Below are positions 16,819-25,761 of a DNA stretch of 64,000 nt, piece after piece. Under the pieces are notes generated by a model. It did no database searches, had not been told where the DNA came from, and saw only the letters and a list, made by a program, of their open reading frames with translations. The stretch comes from an uncultured Eubacterium sp. (GTDB lineage Bacteria; Bacillota; Clostridia; Lachnospirales; Lachnospiraceae). Position 1 is the first letter of the stretch. The number at the start of each line of letters is the position of its first letter. A program made the position numbers and the translations under genes. The stretch covers positions 3,612 through 67,611 of the forward strand of contig CAJUIL010000020.1 in assembly GCA_910586225.1 (NCBI GenBank), in the 5' to 3' direction.

Positions 16819-17745
16819 ATGCTGTTGTCTGTCATTGTTCCATGCTTTAATGAACAGGAAGTACTGCCGTTTTTCATAAAGGAGATCGGTCAAACCTTAA
16901 AAGCGCTGCAGGATCATGATATGGAAATCATTTTTATAAACGATGGTTCCAGCGATCAGACGCTCCAGATCATAAAGAAGGCGGCGCAATCAGACCCGCG
17001 GATAAAATATATTTCCTTTTCCAGGAATTTTGGAAAAGAAGCGGCGCTTTATGCGGGGCTGCGCAAAGCGAAGGGGGATCTGGCGGCCGTTATGGATGCA
17101 GACCTGCAGGATCCGCCAAGCCTGCTTTTGGATATGTGCAGGGCAGTCGAAAAGGAGGGCTATGATTGCGCGGCAGCGCGCCGGAGCAGCAGAAAGGGGG
17201 AGCCTTTGATCCGCTCCTTTTTTGCCCGTCTGTTTTATAAGCTGATCAATAAAATGACGGATGTAGAGATTGTAGACGGGGCAAGGGACTTTCGGGTCAT
17301 GAACCGCAAATATGCAGACGCTTTCCTGCAGATGGGGGAATATAACCGTTTTTCAAAGGGGCTGTTCAGCTGGATCGGGTTTCGGGTAAAGTGGTTTGCG
17401 TATGAAAATTCGGAGCGTGCGGCCGGCAGTACCAAGTGGTCGTTTTGGTCGTTATTCAAATACAGCCTGGAAGGGATTACCGCGTTTACGACGATGCCTT
17501 TGGTCGCAGCCTCTTTGGTGGGGCTGCTAGTTTGTTTGTGTGCGCTGTTCGCTGTCATCTTTATCGTAGTCCGAAAGATCGCATTTGGCGACCCAGTAGA
17601 TGGATGGGCTTCCCTTGTATGCCTGGTCGTGTTTGCAGGAGGGCTTCAAATGTTCTTTTTTGGAATTATGGGACAGTATATGGCAAAGATGTATTTGGAA
17701 AACAAAAAGCGTCCGGTTTATATTATAGATGAAGAGCTTGATTAG
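16819..17745 (+). CDS. GtrB/DPM-like polyprenyl-phosphate glycosyltransferase
   Basis: A 308-residue family 2 transferase with two C-terminal membrane helices, the layout of enzymes that load a sugar onto undecaprenyl phosphate. Motifs seen are VIVPCFNEQEVLP, INDGSSDQT, AVMDADLQDPP (DxD) and DGARDFRVMNRKY. The helices are at about residues 225-260 and 265-300. The product would be a lipid-linked sugar used for decorating the polymer outside the membrane. A strong ribosome site (AGGAGGAGG) precedes the ATG. Confidence 0.85.
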   Translation: MLLSVIVPCFNEQEVLPFFIKEIGQTLKALQDHDMEIIFINDGSSDQTLQIIKKAAQSDPRIKYISFSRNFGKEAALYAGLRKAKGDLAAVMDADLQDPPSLLLDMCRAVEKEGYDCAAARRSSRKGEPLIRSFFARLFYKLINKMTDVEIVDGARDFRVMNRKYADAFLQMGEYNRFSKGLFSWIGFRVKWFAYENSERAAGSTKWSFWSLFKYSLEGITAFTTMPLVAASLVGLLVCLCALFAVIFIVVRKIAFGDPVDGWASLVCLVVFAGGLQMFFFGIMGQYMAKMYLENKKRPVYIIDEELD

Positions 17746-17765
17746 AAAAAGGATAGGGAAACGGC

Positions 17766-18155
17766 ATGAAAAAAGTAATTACATATGGTACGTTTGACCT
17801 GCTGCATTACGGGCATATCAACTTGCTGCAGCGGGCAAAGAAGCTGGGCGATTATTTGATCGTGGCATTGTCGACAGATGCGTTTAACCAGAAGGAAAAA
17901 AATAAAGTGACTTATTTTACTTATCAGGAACGAAAACGGCTGTTGGAAGCGATCCGGTATGTGGATCTGGTTATTCCGGAAGAAAGCTGGGAGCAAAAAA
18001 TCGCAGATGTCACGGAATTTAAGGCGGACATTTTTGTCATAGGAGACGACTGGATGGGAAAATTTGACTTTTTAAAAGAGTATTGCGAGGTTGTATATCT
18101 GGAGCGGACGCCGGAGATATCTACCACGAAGATAAAAGCAGATTTAAGTATTTGA
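17766..18155 (+). CDS. tagD: glycerol-3-phosphate cytidylyltransferase
   Basis: Makes CDP-glycerol from CTP and glycerol 3-phosphate. The 129-residue protein has the nucleotidyltransferase motif with H14 and H17 in TFDLLHYGHINLL and the C-terminal RTPEISTTKI that binds the nucleotide. Its length equals that of TagD/TarD enzymes. It directly precedes a protein with a CDP-glycerol glycerophosphotransferase domain, so the pair provides and uses CDP-glycerol. This is the strongest evidence that the polymer made here contains glycerol phosphate. Confidence 0.9.
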   Translation: MKKVITYGTFDLLHYGHINLLQRAKKLGDYLIVALSTDAFNQKEKNKVTYFTYQERKRLLEAIRYVDLVIPEESWEQKIADVTEFKADIFVIGDDWMGKFDFLKEYCEVVYLERTPEISTTKIKADLSI

Positions 18156-18168
18156 AAAGGAAACGAAT

Positions 18169-20748
18169 ATGATGGATATGGAACTATTGCGGACAGAACT
18201 AAAGCTGGGATGCTCTTTATTGCTGGATCCGCTCAAACAGTGGATCGCCCATCCGGAAAAAAGAAAAAGAAATTATTATGCCTGGTGTTATAAGCATATG
18301 AAAATAAAAGAGAGGGTGATCCTCTATGAGGCTTTTTATGGCAGGGGGCTTTTATGCAATCCATATGCGATCTTCCAGGAACTCATACAGCATCCGGAAT
18401 ATGGGAAATACCAGCATATCTGGGTATTGGATCATTTAGATGACCATAAGGGGCTGATCCGCAAGTACAGGCAAAGGTATTCTAACGTATCCTTTGTGCA
18501 GCATGGATCAAAAAAATATTTGAAATATCTTGCAAGCGCTAAATATCTGATAAACAATTTTACATTTTTCAGCTATTTTATCAAAAAGCAAGGGCAGGTG
18601 TACATCAATACCTGGCACGGGATACCGTTAAAAACGCTTGGCTATGACGAGCCGCAGGGGGCGCTGGTCATTTCCGATACGGTGCGGAATTTTTTGCATG
18701 CGGATTATATGATCTCGGCCAATCCTTTTTTGACGGATATTTACAAGGATGCGTTTAAACAGCGCGGATTATCTGAGATGAAGATCATTGAAGAAGGATA
18801 TCCGAGGCTGGACCTGCTCGTGAACAGGAAAAGGGATGATATTTATGCAGAATTGCGGGATGCTGGGGTAGCAGTCGACCCGGAAAAGAAGATTATCCTG
18901 TATGCCCCGACCTGGAGGGGCGGATATTCGAATCCGGACTTTAGCATGGATGAAGTGATCCATCTAAAAAATACGCTGGAGAAAATGATCGATACAGATG
19001 CGTATCAGATATTAGTGAAGGTACATCAGGTTGTTTACAGCAAAATAAAAAAGGTACTGCGGGATTTTTCTTATGTGATACCGGCGACGATGGACGCAAA
19101 TGCGGTTTTGAGCATTACCGATATACTGGTCAGTGATTATTCCAGCATATATTTTGATTTTCTGGAAACGGGGCGGCCGGTTTTGTTTTATATTACGGAC
19201 CTGGAACAATATGTAGAGCAGCGCGGGCTGTATTTTGGATTGGAAGCGCTTCCGGGGCCATATACAGATCACATAGAGGAGCTTGGGACATGGATCTGCA
19301 GGATTGACGAGGTATTTAAAGAGCATAAAAAACGTTATGAGCAGGTGAAGGACTGGTGCGGCAATTATGATGTTGGCGCAATCAGCAAAAAGGTCGTGCA
19401 GGCGGTTTTTCTGGGGCAGACAGACGGTGTCCGTATCATAGTATGCAAAAACCAAAAGAAAAAGGTGCTGATCTCCAGAGGGCCGGTGCAGGTCAACGGC
19501 ATCAGTACGGCAATGCGCAACCTCTTAAACCAGATCGACTATGCGAGATACGATGTAACGGTGCTGATAAAGCCGCCGGCCGATGGGCAGCAAAAAGGGC
19601 TGATCCTAAGCCTGGATCCAAGGGCAAGGGTCATGGTCAGGCAGGGCGGGATGGCAGCAGGTATCCTGGAGGAAATAAGAAATAATTTCTATACGCAGAC
19701 AAACCTGGCAAAAAGGTTCCATGGATTGTTTTATCCAAGGCGGCTTTATCAGCGTGAGTGCCGGCGGCTGTTTGGAGAAGCCGGATTTGATTATGCCATT
19801 GATTACGACGGATATGACATTACGTTTGCGACCTTATGCCTGGAGCAGAAAAATGCCAGATCTGTAATCTGGCTTCATAACAGTATGCATTCTGAATATG
19901 AAAAAAAATACCATTGGTTAAAGCGTGTTTTTGCACTGTATCCGGAATTTGACCGGGTAGTCTCCTGCAGCCGGCAGATCATGGAGGTCAACCGGAAGGA
20001 CTTATCTGATTATGCGCCTGCAGAGAAGTTTGGGTATGCCAAAAATTGCGTGGATTTTCAGCGGGTACGCCGGCAGAGCGCAGAAGGGCTGGTCGTCCGC
20101 AGAAAGGATGCTTATTATTATGCGATACCGGAGGGCAAAGGCGTGATGCCATCTGTCCGTCTGATCCCGCTGCAGTATGGGGCGTTTGATACAGAGGAAG
20201 GTCCGATGGAGCTATGCACAAACGAGGAAAAAGTACACAACGGTACGATACGGTTTGTAAATGTCGCAAGGCTGTCCGTGGAAAAAAACCAGGCGGAGCT
20301 GATCAAGGCGTTTGCACGGCTGGCGCAGGAGCATACGAATGTCATGCTGTATATCCTTGGCCAGGGGCCGGAACGTGGTAATCTGGAGAAGCTGATCGCC
20401 AGGCTGGAGCTGAAAGGCAGAGTGATCCTGACAGGGGCTTTAGCCAATCCGTATGGGTTGATGCACCAGTGCGGCTGTTTTGTGCTGCCTTCCCTGCATG
20501 AGGGCCAGCCGCTGACGGTATTTGAGGCGAGGGCGCTGCAGATGCCAGTCATATTATCTGATTTTTCATCGGTGGGAGGCTCGCTTTTGGAGAATGGACA
20601 GTATATGGTCCATATGGATGCGGACTCTATTTACGAAGGGTTTTTGGCGTATCTTTCCGGAAAGGTTCCGGCCGATTATAAGTTCAGCAGCCAGGCATAT
20701 AACAAGGAGGCATATGAGGAGTTTGCGCGTGCTGTTTTTGGAGCATAA
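18169..20748 (+). CDS. fusion: CDP-glycerol glycerophosphotransferase (TagF/TagB) + GT4
   Basis: An 859-residue two-domain enzyme. The N-terminal ~420 residues match the TagF/TagB family: INTWHGIPLKTLGYDE, KIILYAPTWRGGYSNPDFSM, and DILVSDYSSIYFDFLETGRP. From about residue 425 a GT4 glycosyltransferase follows: KKVLISRGPVQVNGISTAMR, then ARLSVEKNQAELIKAFARLA and PSLHEGQPLTVFEARALQMP. One chain could thus add glycerol phosphate and a sugar in turn. It follows tagD by 13 bases. Polymerase or primase action cannot be told apart from sequence. Confidence 0.88.
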   Translation: MMDMELLRTELKLGCSLLLDPLKQWIAHPEKRKRNYYAWCYKHMKIKERVILYEAFYGRGLLCNPYAIFQELIQHPEYGKYQHIWVLDHLDDHKGLIRKYRQRYSNVSFVQHGSKKYLKYLASAKYLINNFTFFSYFIKKQGQVYINTWHGIPLKTLGYDEPQGALVISDTVRNFLHADYMISANPFLTDIYKDAFKQRGLSEMKIIEEGYPRLDLLVNRKRDDIYAELRDAGVAVDPEKKIILYAPTWRGGYSNPDFSMDEVIHLKNTLEKMIDTDAYQILVKVHQVVYSKIKKVLRDFSYVIPATMDANAVLSITDILVSDYSSIYFDFLETGRPVLFYITDLEQYVEQRGLYFGLEALPGPYTDHIEELGTWICRIDEVFKEHKKRYEQVKDWCGNYDVGAISKKVVQAVFLGQTDGVRIIVCKNQKKKVLISRGPVQVNGISTAMRNLLNQIDYARYDVTVLIKPPADGQQKGLILSLDPRARVMVRQGGMAAGILEEIRNNFYTQTNLAKRFHGLFYPRRLYQRECRRLFGEAGFDYAIDYDGYDITFATLCLEQKNARSVIWLHNSMHSEYEKKYHWLKRVFALYPEFDRVVSCSRQIMEVNRKDLSDYAPAEKFGYAKNCVDFQRVRRQSAEGLVVRRKDAYYYAIPEGKGVMPSVRLIPLQYGAFDTEEGPMELCTNEEKVHNGTIRFVNVARLSVEKNQAELIKAFARLAQEHTNVMLYILGQGPERGNLEKLIARLELKGRVILTGALANPYGLMHQCGCFVLPSLHEGQPLTVFEARALQMPVILSDFSSVGGSLLENGQYMVHMDADSIYEGFLAYLSGKVPADYKFSSQAYNKEAYEEFARAVFGA

Positions 20749-20789
20749 GGCAAAGGAAAGTGCGCAGGACGCAGCACGAAAGGAGGAGC

Positions 20790-22628
20790 ATGGATATTAA
20801 GATTTTTGCCAGCCATACGCCCGACAGGGATACCGTATGCCTGAAGCATCCGATGATCTACAACGTTATTGCGGGCAGTGCTTTTCAGACGAAAGAAATA
20901 CGGCCTGGCGTCTATCGGGACGATCAGGGAACGCATATTTCTGAAAAGAATAAATCCTATTGCGAGCTGACGACACAGTATTGGGCATGGAAAAATATGC
21001 AGGCGGATTATTACGGGTTTTGCCATTACAGGCGGCTGTTTTCTTTTGCGCCAAAATCAGACAGGCCCATGGAATATTACGATCATCTGGATGAAACGAT
21101 GCTTCAAGAACTGCATTATGACGAAGGGCATATTCGGGCATGGGCCGGACAGTATGATTTTATGATCGTCAGAGGGGTACCGGTTGAGGCGCTTCATGCA
21201 AAGAGCGTATACGAACAGTATCAAAATTCACTGGAATTACATAGCCGGGATCTGGATCTTTTATTACAGGTGATACAGGAAAAATATCCAGGCCTGCATC
21301 CGTCTGCAAAAGAATATCTGGATGGGCAGGTATGCTATCATTGCAATATGTTTCTTGCAAAGCGGGCGTTATTTCAGGAATATTCCGCAATCCTGTTTGA
21401 TGTATTGGAAGAAACGGAAAAGAGGATGGATACGAGGGGATATTCGCGGGAGGCATATCGTACCATCGGGCATCTTGGTGAACGGATGGCCGGCATTTAT
21501 TATCTGTATCTGAAAAAGCAGGGTAAGTACCGGCTGGGGGAGCTGCAGCGGGCATTTTTTCGATATGCAGATGCAGAAATGGAAATCCCGCAGCCAGCCA
21601 GTAAAGAAAGCGTGGCCGTCGTGCTTACGGCGCAGCAGAAGGATGTGCCGGTATTGGCTGTCTGCCTGCGGTCGATCATGGATCAGGCATCGGCAGTGCA
21701 TTTTTATGAAATCTATATTTTACATACCAATATCACGCCAGAAAGCCAACGGCTGGTCTTGGATATGCCTGCCGGGAAAAATGTGCGGATCTTATTTGCG
21801 GATGTATCAAAATGCGCAGCCAGATATCAGCGGCAGACAGGGATATGCAAGATTGCGCAGCCGTATTACCGGTTTTTGATGCTGGATCTGTTAAAGAATT
21901 ATGAAAAGGCGGTATATTTGGATCACGATACGATCGTCCTCCAGGATATCGCGCAGCTGTATCAGACAGAGCTTGGGGATGATCTGCTTGCGGCGGCCTG
22001 GGATGTGGATTTTGCCGGACAATGCAATAAGAAACATACAGATTTAAAAAAGTACAGTATAGAAACGCTCGGCATGGCAGATCCGTTTGCATATTTCCAG
22101 GCTGGCGTACTGGTATGCAATCTTGCAAAGCTGAGGAAAGAAGTCACGGTCTGGAAGCTTTTGGAGATGGCGGATACCGGAGGTTACCGGTTTCCTGTGC
22201 CGGATATCCTGAATACTGTATGCCAAGGAAGGGTAACCTATCTGGACTTGTCCTGGAACGTACTTGCAGACAGCGGCGGCCGCTGGAAGGAACGTATCAA
22301 ATATGCGCCGTATCCTATGCTGGATGCGTATGAAAGGGCGCGCAAAAAGCCGCTGATCGTCCACTATGCGGGAAGCTTAAAGCCGTGGACAAGGGCAGAA
22401 GGAGATTATGTCCATTTGTTTTGGGAAACGGCCAGAAAAACAATGTTTTATGAAAGACTTTTCAAAAATATGCTTTTGTGTGCGGCTGAAAAAAAGCCAG
22501 AGTGTGCAAACGCAGAGATCGAAGCAAGACATTTGAAATATGTGAGAAAAATATTTATGAAGGTCTTGCGCAAGGATAGTAAAATAAGAAAAAAGTTGGG
22601 AAAGGCTTATTGGAGGATATTTGGTTAG
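20790..22628 (+). CDS. two-domain glycosyltransferase: DUF4422 + GT8 (second copy)
   Basis: Paralog of 12835-14667 with the same architecture (612 residues): DUF4422 at the N-terminus (KSYCELTTQYWAWKN, YYGFCHYRRLFSF) and GT8 from about residue 270 (VAVVLTAQQKDVPVLAVCLR, YLDHDTIV with DxD at 378-380). An in-frame GTG at 20760 is possible, but GAAAGGAGG just before 20790 fixes the ATG. The two copies have diverged throughout, so each probably has its own acceptor or donor. Confidence 0.85.
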   Translation: MDIKIFASHTPDRDTVCLKHPMIYNVIAGSAFQTKEIRPGVYRDDQGTHISEKNKSYCELTTQYWAWKNMQADYYGFCHYRRLFSFAPKSDRPMEYYDHLDETMLQELHYDEGHIRAWAGQYDFMIVRGVPVEALHAKSVYEQYQNSLELHSRDLDLLLQVIQEKYPGLHPSAKEYLDGQVCYHCNMFLAKRALFQEYSAILFDVLEETEKRMDTRGYSREAYRTIGHLGERMAGIYYLYLKKQGKYRLGELQRAFFRYADAEMEIPQPASKESVAVVLTAQQKDVPVLAVCLRSIMDQASAVHFYEIYILHTNITPESQRLVLDMPAGKNVRILFADVSKCAARYQRQTGICKIAQPYYRFLMLDLLKNYEKAVYLDHDTIVLQDIAQLYQTELGDDLLAAAWDVDFAGQCNKKHTDLKKYSIETLGMADPFAYFQAGVLVCNLAKLRKEVTVWKLLEMADTGGYRFPVPDILNTVCQGRVTYLDLSWNVLADSGGRWKERIKYAPYPMLDAYERARKKPLIVHYAGSLKPWTRAEGDYVHLFWETARKTMFYERLFKNMLLCAAEKKPECANAEIEARHLKYVRKIFMKVLRKDSKIRKKLGKAYWRIFG

Positions 22629-22748
22629 GCTTGCCGGATATGGGACGAAACGGTTTTATGATCCGGGAAAAAGAAGGAGTTTGATATTCAGGGACTGATT
22701 CGAAATATTTACTGCAAGTGGTTAATAAAAATATCGGAGGTTTTCAAG

Positions 22749-25334
22749 GTGGTACAGTTAGACAGTTTTGTGTGCAAAAAAAGGAATAGTAGAAAATGGT
22801 TTTGCCTCGTTCCGGGGATTATGACGGGATGCATCTTGGCTATCCTTTTTGTGGTGTTTGAGTATGCGCCGTTTGGAAGTAATACGCTTGCAGTTATGGA
22901 TGCAGATATCCAATACCTTGATTTCTTTGCATATTTAAAAAATGTCCTGTGTGGAAAGGATGATATCAGTTATTGTTTTGGAAAGACTTTGGGAGGAACG
23001 AATATAGCGGTTTTCAGCTATTATTTGGCTTCGCCGCTAAACCTGCTTGTGTTACTTTTTCAAAAGGAGGATTTGCATACCTTTTTCCATCTACTTGTAC
23101 TCTTAAAGCTAAGTATGGCAGCGTCCACGTGTTATATCTTCCTTTCCGGTCGGTACGGAGACAGATTGGAAGATGGAATTGCAGGGCTGCTGTCACTTGG
23201 CTATGCATTGTGCCAGTATAACATTGCGCAGAGTAGTAATGTCATGTGGCTGGATGGTGTTTATCTGCTGCCGCTTATTCTATTGGGCGTTTATAAAACT
23301 GTCCAGAATGAGGTGGGAAGCAGTACTATGTTGAAATTATCGGTAGGTATGTCACTGCTTTTTAACTGGTATACAGGTGTTATTAATTGTTTGTTTTCGG
23401 CGTTATGGTTTTGTTTAGAGAGTACGATTACATGGTCTGAATATCGGTCTGAGGGTGTAAATAAGATTAGGAAATTGTGTTGTGCCGGAATGCGTTATAC
23501 TGGTGCAATGCTGACAGGAGGCTTATTAAGCGGAATGCTTTTTATCCCGACACTTGCCGCATTGCAGGGAAATAGGGGAGGTATTGATTGGAACGAATTT
23601 GGATTTGGGGTAACAGGGGAATTTCCAAGTGCTATACAGGCATATATTGTGGGAGGAAAAAGTGCGCTGGGAAAGGTATCTTTATTTTGTGGAAGTATGG
23701 TTGTAATAGCATGTATCGGATGTTTTGTGGCAAAAAAGATATCCAGAAAAGAGAAGTATTTTGCGGCAGTACTGCTTATAGGTATACTTTTGCTATTTTA
23801 TTGGCGCCCTTGCTATTTTACTTTTTCGTTGTTTAAAAGAGTAGGCAGTTATTGGTATCGGTATTCGTATGTAGGAATTTTAGGAATGGTATTTTTAGCG
23901 GCTTTTTTTGGGGGAAAATGTGTAGGAAAAGAGATTGCAGATACCATCATTAGAGCGTCCGCTATTTTTTCGGCAGTACTGCTGCTGCTTCAATATTTGA
24001 AACCAGTCCAGGAGGACAGGCAAGTTTATCTTACGATCGTGTTTGCTTGGCTGTCGGCTTTTGCATTTGCTTTATATTCATTGCATAGAAACAGTAAGTT
24101 GCGAGGAATATTTTTTGCGTTGCTCATTTTAGTAGTAGGAAGTGAGCTTATAGTGCATTCTGTATTGTTGATGAGGGCTTACCAAGATGCAGACGCTTTG
24201 GAATACAGTGCCTATGTGAAAGGACAGCAGCGGCAAATTGATGAACTTCAACACTATGACAACGGCGTTTATCGTATCTCACAGACAGAGACGCGAAACA
24301 AGAAGGTTGATAATCTGACATCAAATTATAATGAAGCGATTGCATATGGATATTGGTCTATTTCAGGATATACATCGAATCCAGACGAGGCTCAGCGACA
24401 GTTTTTGGATCGTCTAGGATATCCGATCAATGGTTCGAATTTTTGTATTACAAATACATCGATACTTCCTGCAGATGCGCTTTTGGGGGTAAAGTATATA
24501 CTATCACCTATGCACATCAAGGGCTTGGAAAGAGTGCAGGATATGACGGAGGAAAATGGAAAAAGTGTTTACCGTAATCCATACTGCCTGCCATTTGCAT
24601 TTCGATATAATAAGGTGCAGCCTATGCCTTATGATAGTACAGATCCATTTCTCTATCAAAATAGCCTGTATATACATTTGACAGGGAGAGAAGACATGAA
24701 ACTTTATCTGCCGGTTTCGTATACGCTAGAAGAGATTTCGGAAAATTCAAGAGTATGGCATCTGGAAGTACCAGAGGGAAATTATGTATTATATGGCAAT
24801 TTGCCATGGGATCAGTATATAGATGCGGGGCTGGATGTTAATGGTTTCTATTCTACTGGATACGCGAAATGGCTATCTCCGTCTGTTTTTTACATACCTG
24901 TAAAAGATAGGGAAAATGGGGCTGTTGTTCGGATTACGTCTAAAAAGGAGCTGTGTATCGGCAAAGGGCAGTTTTATGTATTGGATTTGGATTGTTTGGC
25001 GGAGGCATCTCAGTTAGTTTGCGCGAATGCTGCAGAAGAAATACTAGTGGAAAACGGATATGTGAAACTTGTCGCAGATAATGCTGCAGAAGGAGAATAT
25101 TTGTATTCAAGTGTACCTTATGATCTTGGATGGCAAGTGAAAGTAAATGGAGAGAAGGTGGAAGCTGAGACATTTGATGGATGTATCATCACGGTTCCGC
25201 TAAACAGTGGGAAGAATGTAATAGAAATGGAATACCACGTACCATATTTATCGTTAGGAATTGTTATGACAATAGCGGGTTTTGTTTTTCTGATAAAACC
25301 AGGCAGAATTTTGAAACGATTTCCCTTCCTGTAA
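22749..25334 (+). CDS. YfhO family membrane protein
   Basis: A large membrane protein (861 residues) with about twelve hydrophobic segments in the first 470 residues, then a soluble, beta-rich C-terminal region and a final helix (LSLGIVMTIAGFVFLIKPGR). The N-terminal GIMTGCILAILFVVFEYAPF and PFGSNTLAVMDADIQYLDFF are typical of YfhO, a GT-C-like family implicated in glycosylating lipoteichoic acid. That fits its place at the end of the glycan operon. It starts with GTG, 7 bases after GGAGG. Its codon use is visibly more AT-rich than its neighbours. Confidence 0.85.
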   Translation: MVQLDSFVCKKRNSRKWFCLVPGIMTGCILAILFVVFEYAPFGSNTLAVMDADIQYLDFFAYLKNVLCGKDDISYCFGKTLGGTNIAVFSYYLASPLNLLVLLFQKEDLHTFFHLLVLLKLSMAASTCYIFLSGRYGDRLEDGIAGLLSLGYALCQYNIAQSSNVMWLDGVYLLPLILLGVYKTVQNEVGSSTMLKLSVGMSLLFNWYTGVINCLFSALWFCLESTITWSEYRSEGVNKIRKLCCAGMRYTGAMLTGGLLSGMLFIPTLAALQGNRGGIDWNEFGFGVTGEFPSAIQAYIVGGKSALGKVSLFCGSMVVIACIGCFVAKKISRKEKYFAAVLLIGILLLFYWRPCYFTFSLFKRVGSYWYRYSYVGILGMVFLAAFFGGKCVGKEIADTIIRASAIFSAVLLLLQYLKPVQEDRQVYLTIVFAWLSAFAFALYSLHRNSKLRGIFFALLILVVGSELIVHSVLLMRAYQDADALEYSAYVKGQQRQIDELQHYDNGVYRISQTETRNKKVDNLTSNYNEAIAYGYWSISGYTSNPDEAQRQFLDRLGYPINGSNFCITNTSILPADALLGVKYILSPMHIKGLERVQDMTEENGKSVYRNPYCLPFAFRYNKVQPMPYDSTDPFLYQNSLYIHLTGREDMKLYLPVSYTLEEISENSRVWHLEVPEGNYVLYGNLPWDQYIDAGLDVNGFYSTGYAKWLSPSVFYIPVKDRENGAVVRITSKKELCIGKGQFYVLDLDCLAEASQLVCANAAEEILVENGYVKLVADNAAEGEYLYSSVPYDLGWQVKVNGEKVEAETFDGCIITVPLNSGKNVIEMEYHVPYLSLGIVMTIAGFVFLIKPGRILKRFPFL

Positions 25335-25373
25335 TAAATTAGTAATATTTCTATAAAAATATTGGAAAAACTC

Positions 25374-25402
25374 TTGAATTTCCAAACATCCTGTGCTACA
25401 AT
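25374..25402 (+). promoter_or_regulatory. sigma-70 type promoter of secG
   Basis: -35 TTGAAT (25374-25379), 17-base spacer, -10 TACAAT (25397-25402). It separates the glycan operon from the secG-rnr-smpB block. Confidence 0.7.
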
Positions 25403-25464
25403 ACAAAAGTCGTGAATCTGCATAACATACTGCAGAGTATTTACACAAAATGGAGGTGTCGATT

Positions 25465-25707
25465 TTGGCTACGGTGAAGCTTATTCTTGAGGTTTTATTT
25501 ATCATAGTATGTATCGCGTTAACAGTGATTATTTTAATGCAGGAAGGTAAGTCAGCAGGACTGGGCGCGATTGCCGGCGCGGCGGATACTTACTGGGGCA
25601 AGAACAAAGGCCGTTCCATGGAAGGGATGCTTGTGAAGCTGACAAGAGTGCTTGTTGTATTGTTTATTGTGATCTCAGCCGTCCTGAATATTGGAAGCTT
25701 TAATTAG
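25465..25707 (+). CDS. secG: preprotein translocase subunit SecG
   Basis: Small component of the SecYEG channel that assists protein export. The 80-residue protein has two transmembrane helices (KLILEVLFIIVCIALTVIIL and LVKLTRVLVVLFIVISAVLN) flanking the conserved loop MQEGKSAGLGAIAGAADTYW. An ATG at 25450 is in frame, but the ribosome site GGAGGT (25452-25457) lies after it and 7 bases before TTG 25465, so TTG is the start. A terminator follows, then rnr, an order common in Firmicutes. Confidence 0.92.
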   Translation: MATVKLILEVLFIIVCIALTVIILMQEGKSAGLGAIAGAADTYWGKNKGRSMEGMLVKLTRVLVVLFIVISAVLNIGSFN

Positions 25708-25716
25708 TAACGAATG

Positions 25717-25744
25717 AAACTGTCGCGGGTGCGGCAGTTTTTTT
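25717..25744 (+). terminator. hairpin terminator after secG
   Basis: AACTGTCGC pairs with GCGGCAGTT (one G-U) around a short loop and runs into seven Ts. It rules out the upstream ATG at 25714 as the start of rnr. Confidence 0.75.
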
Positions 25745-25761
25745 GTCATGAGGAAAAAAAT

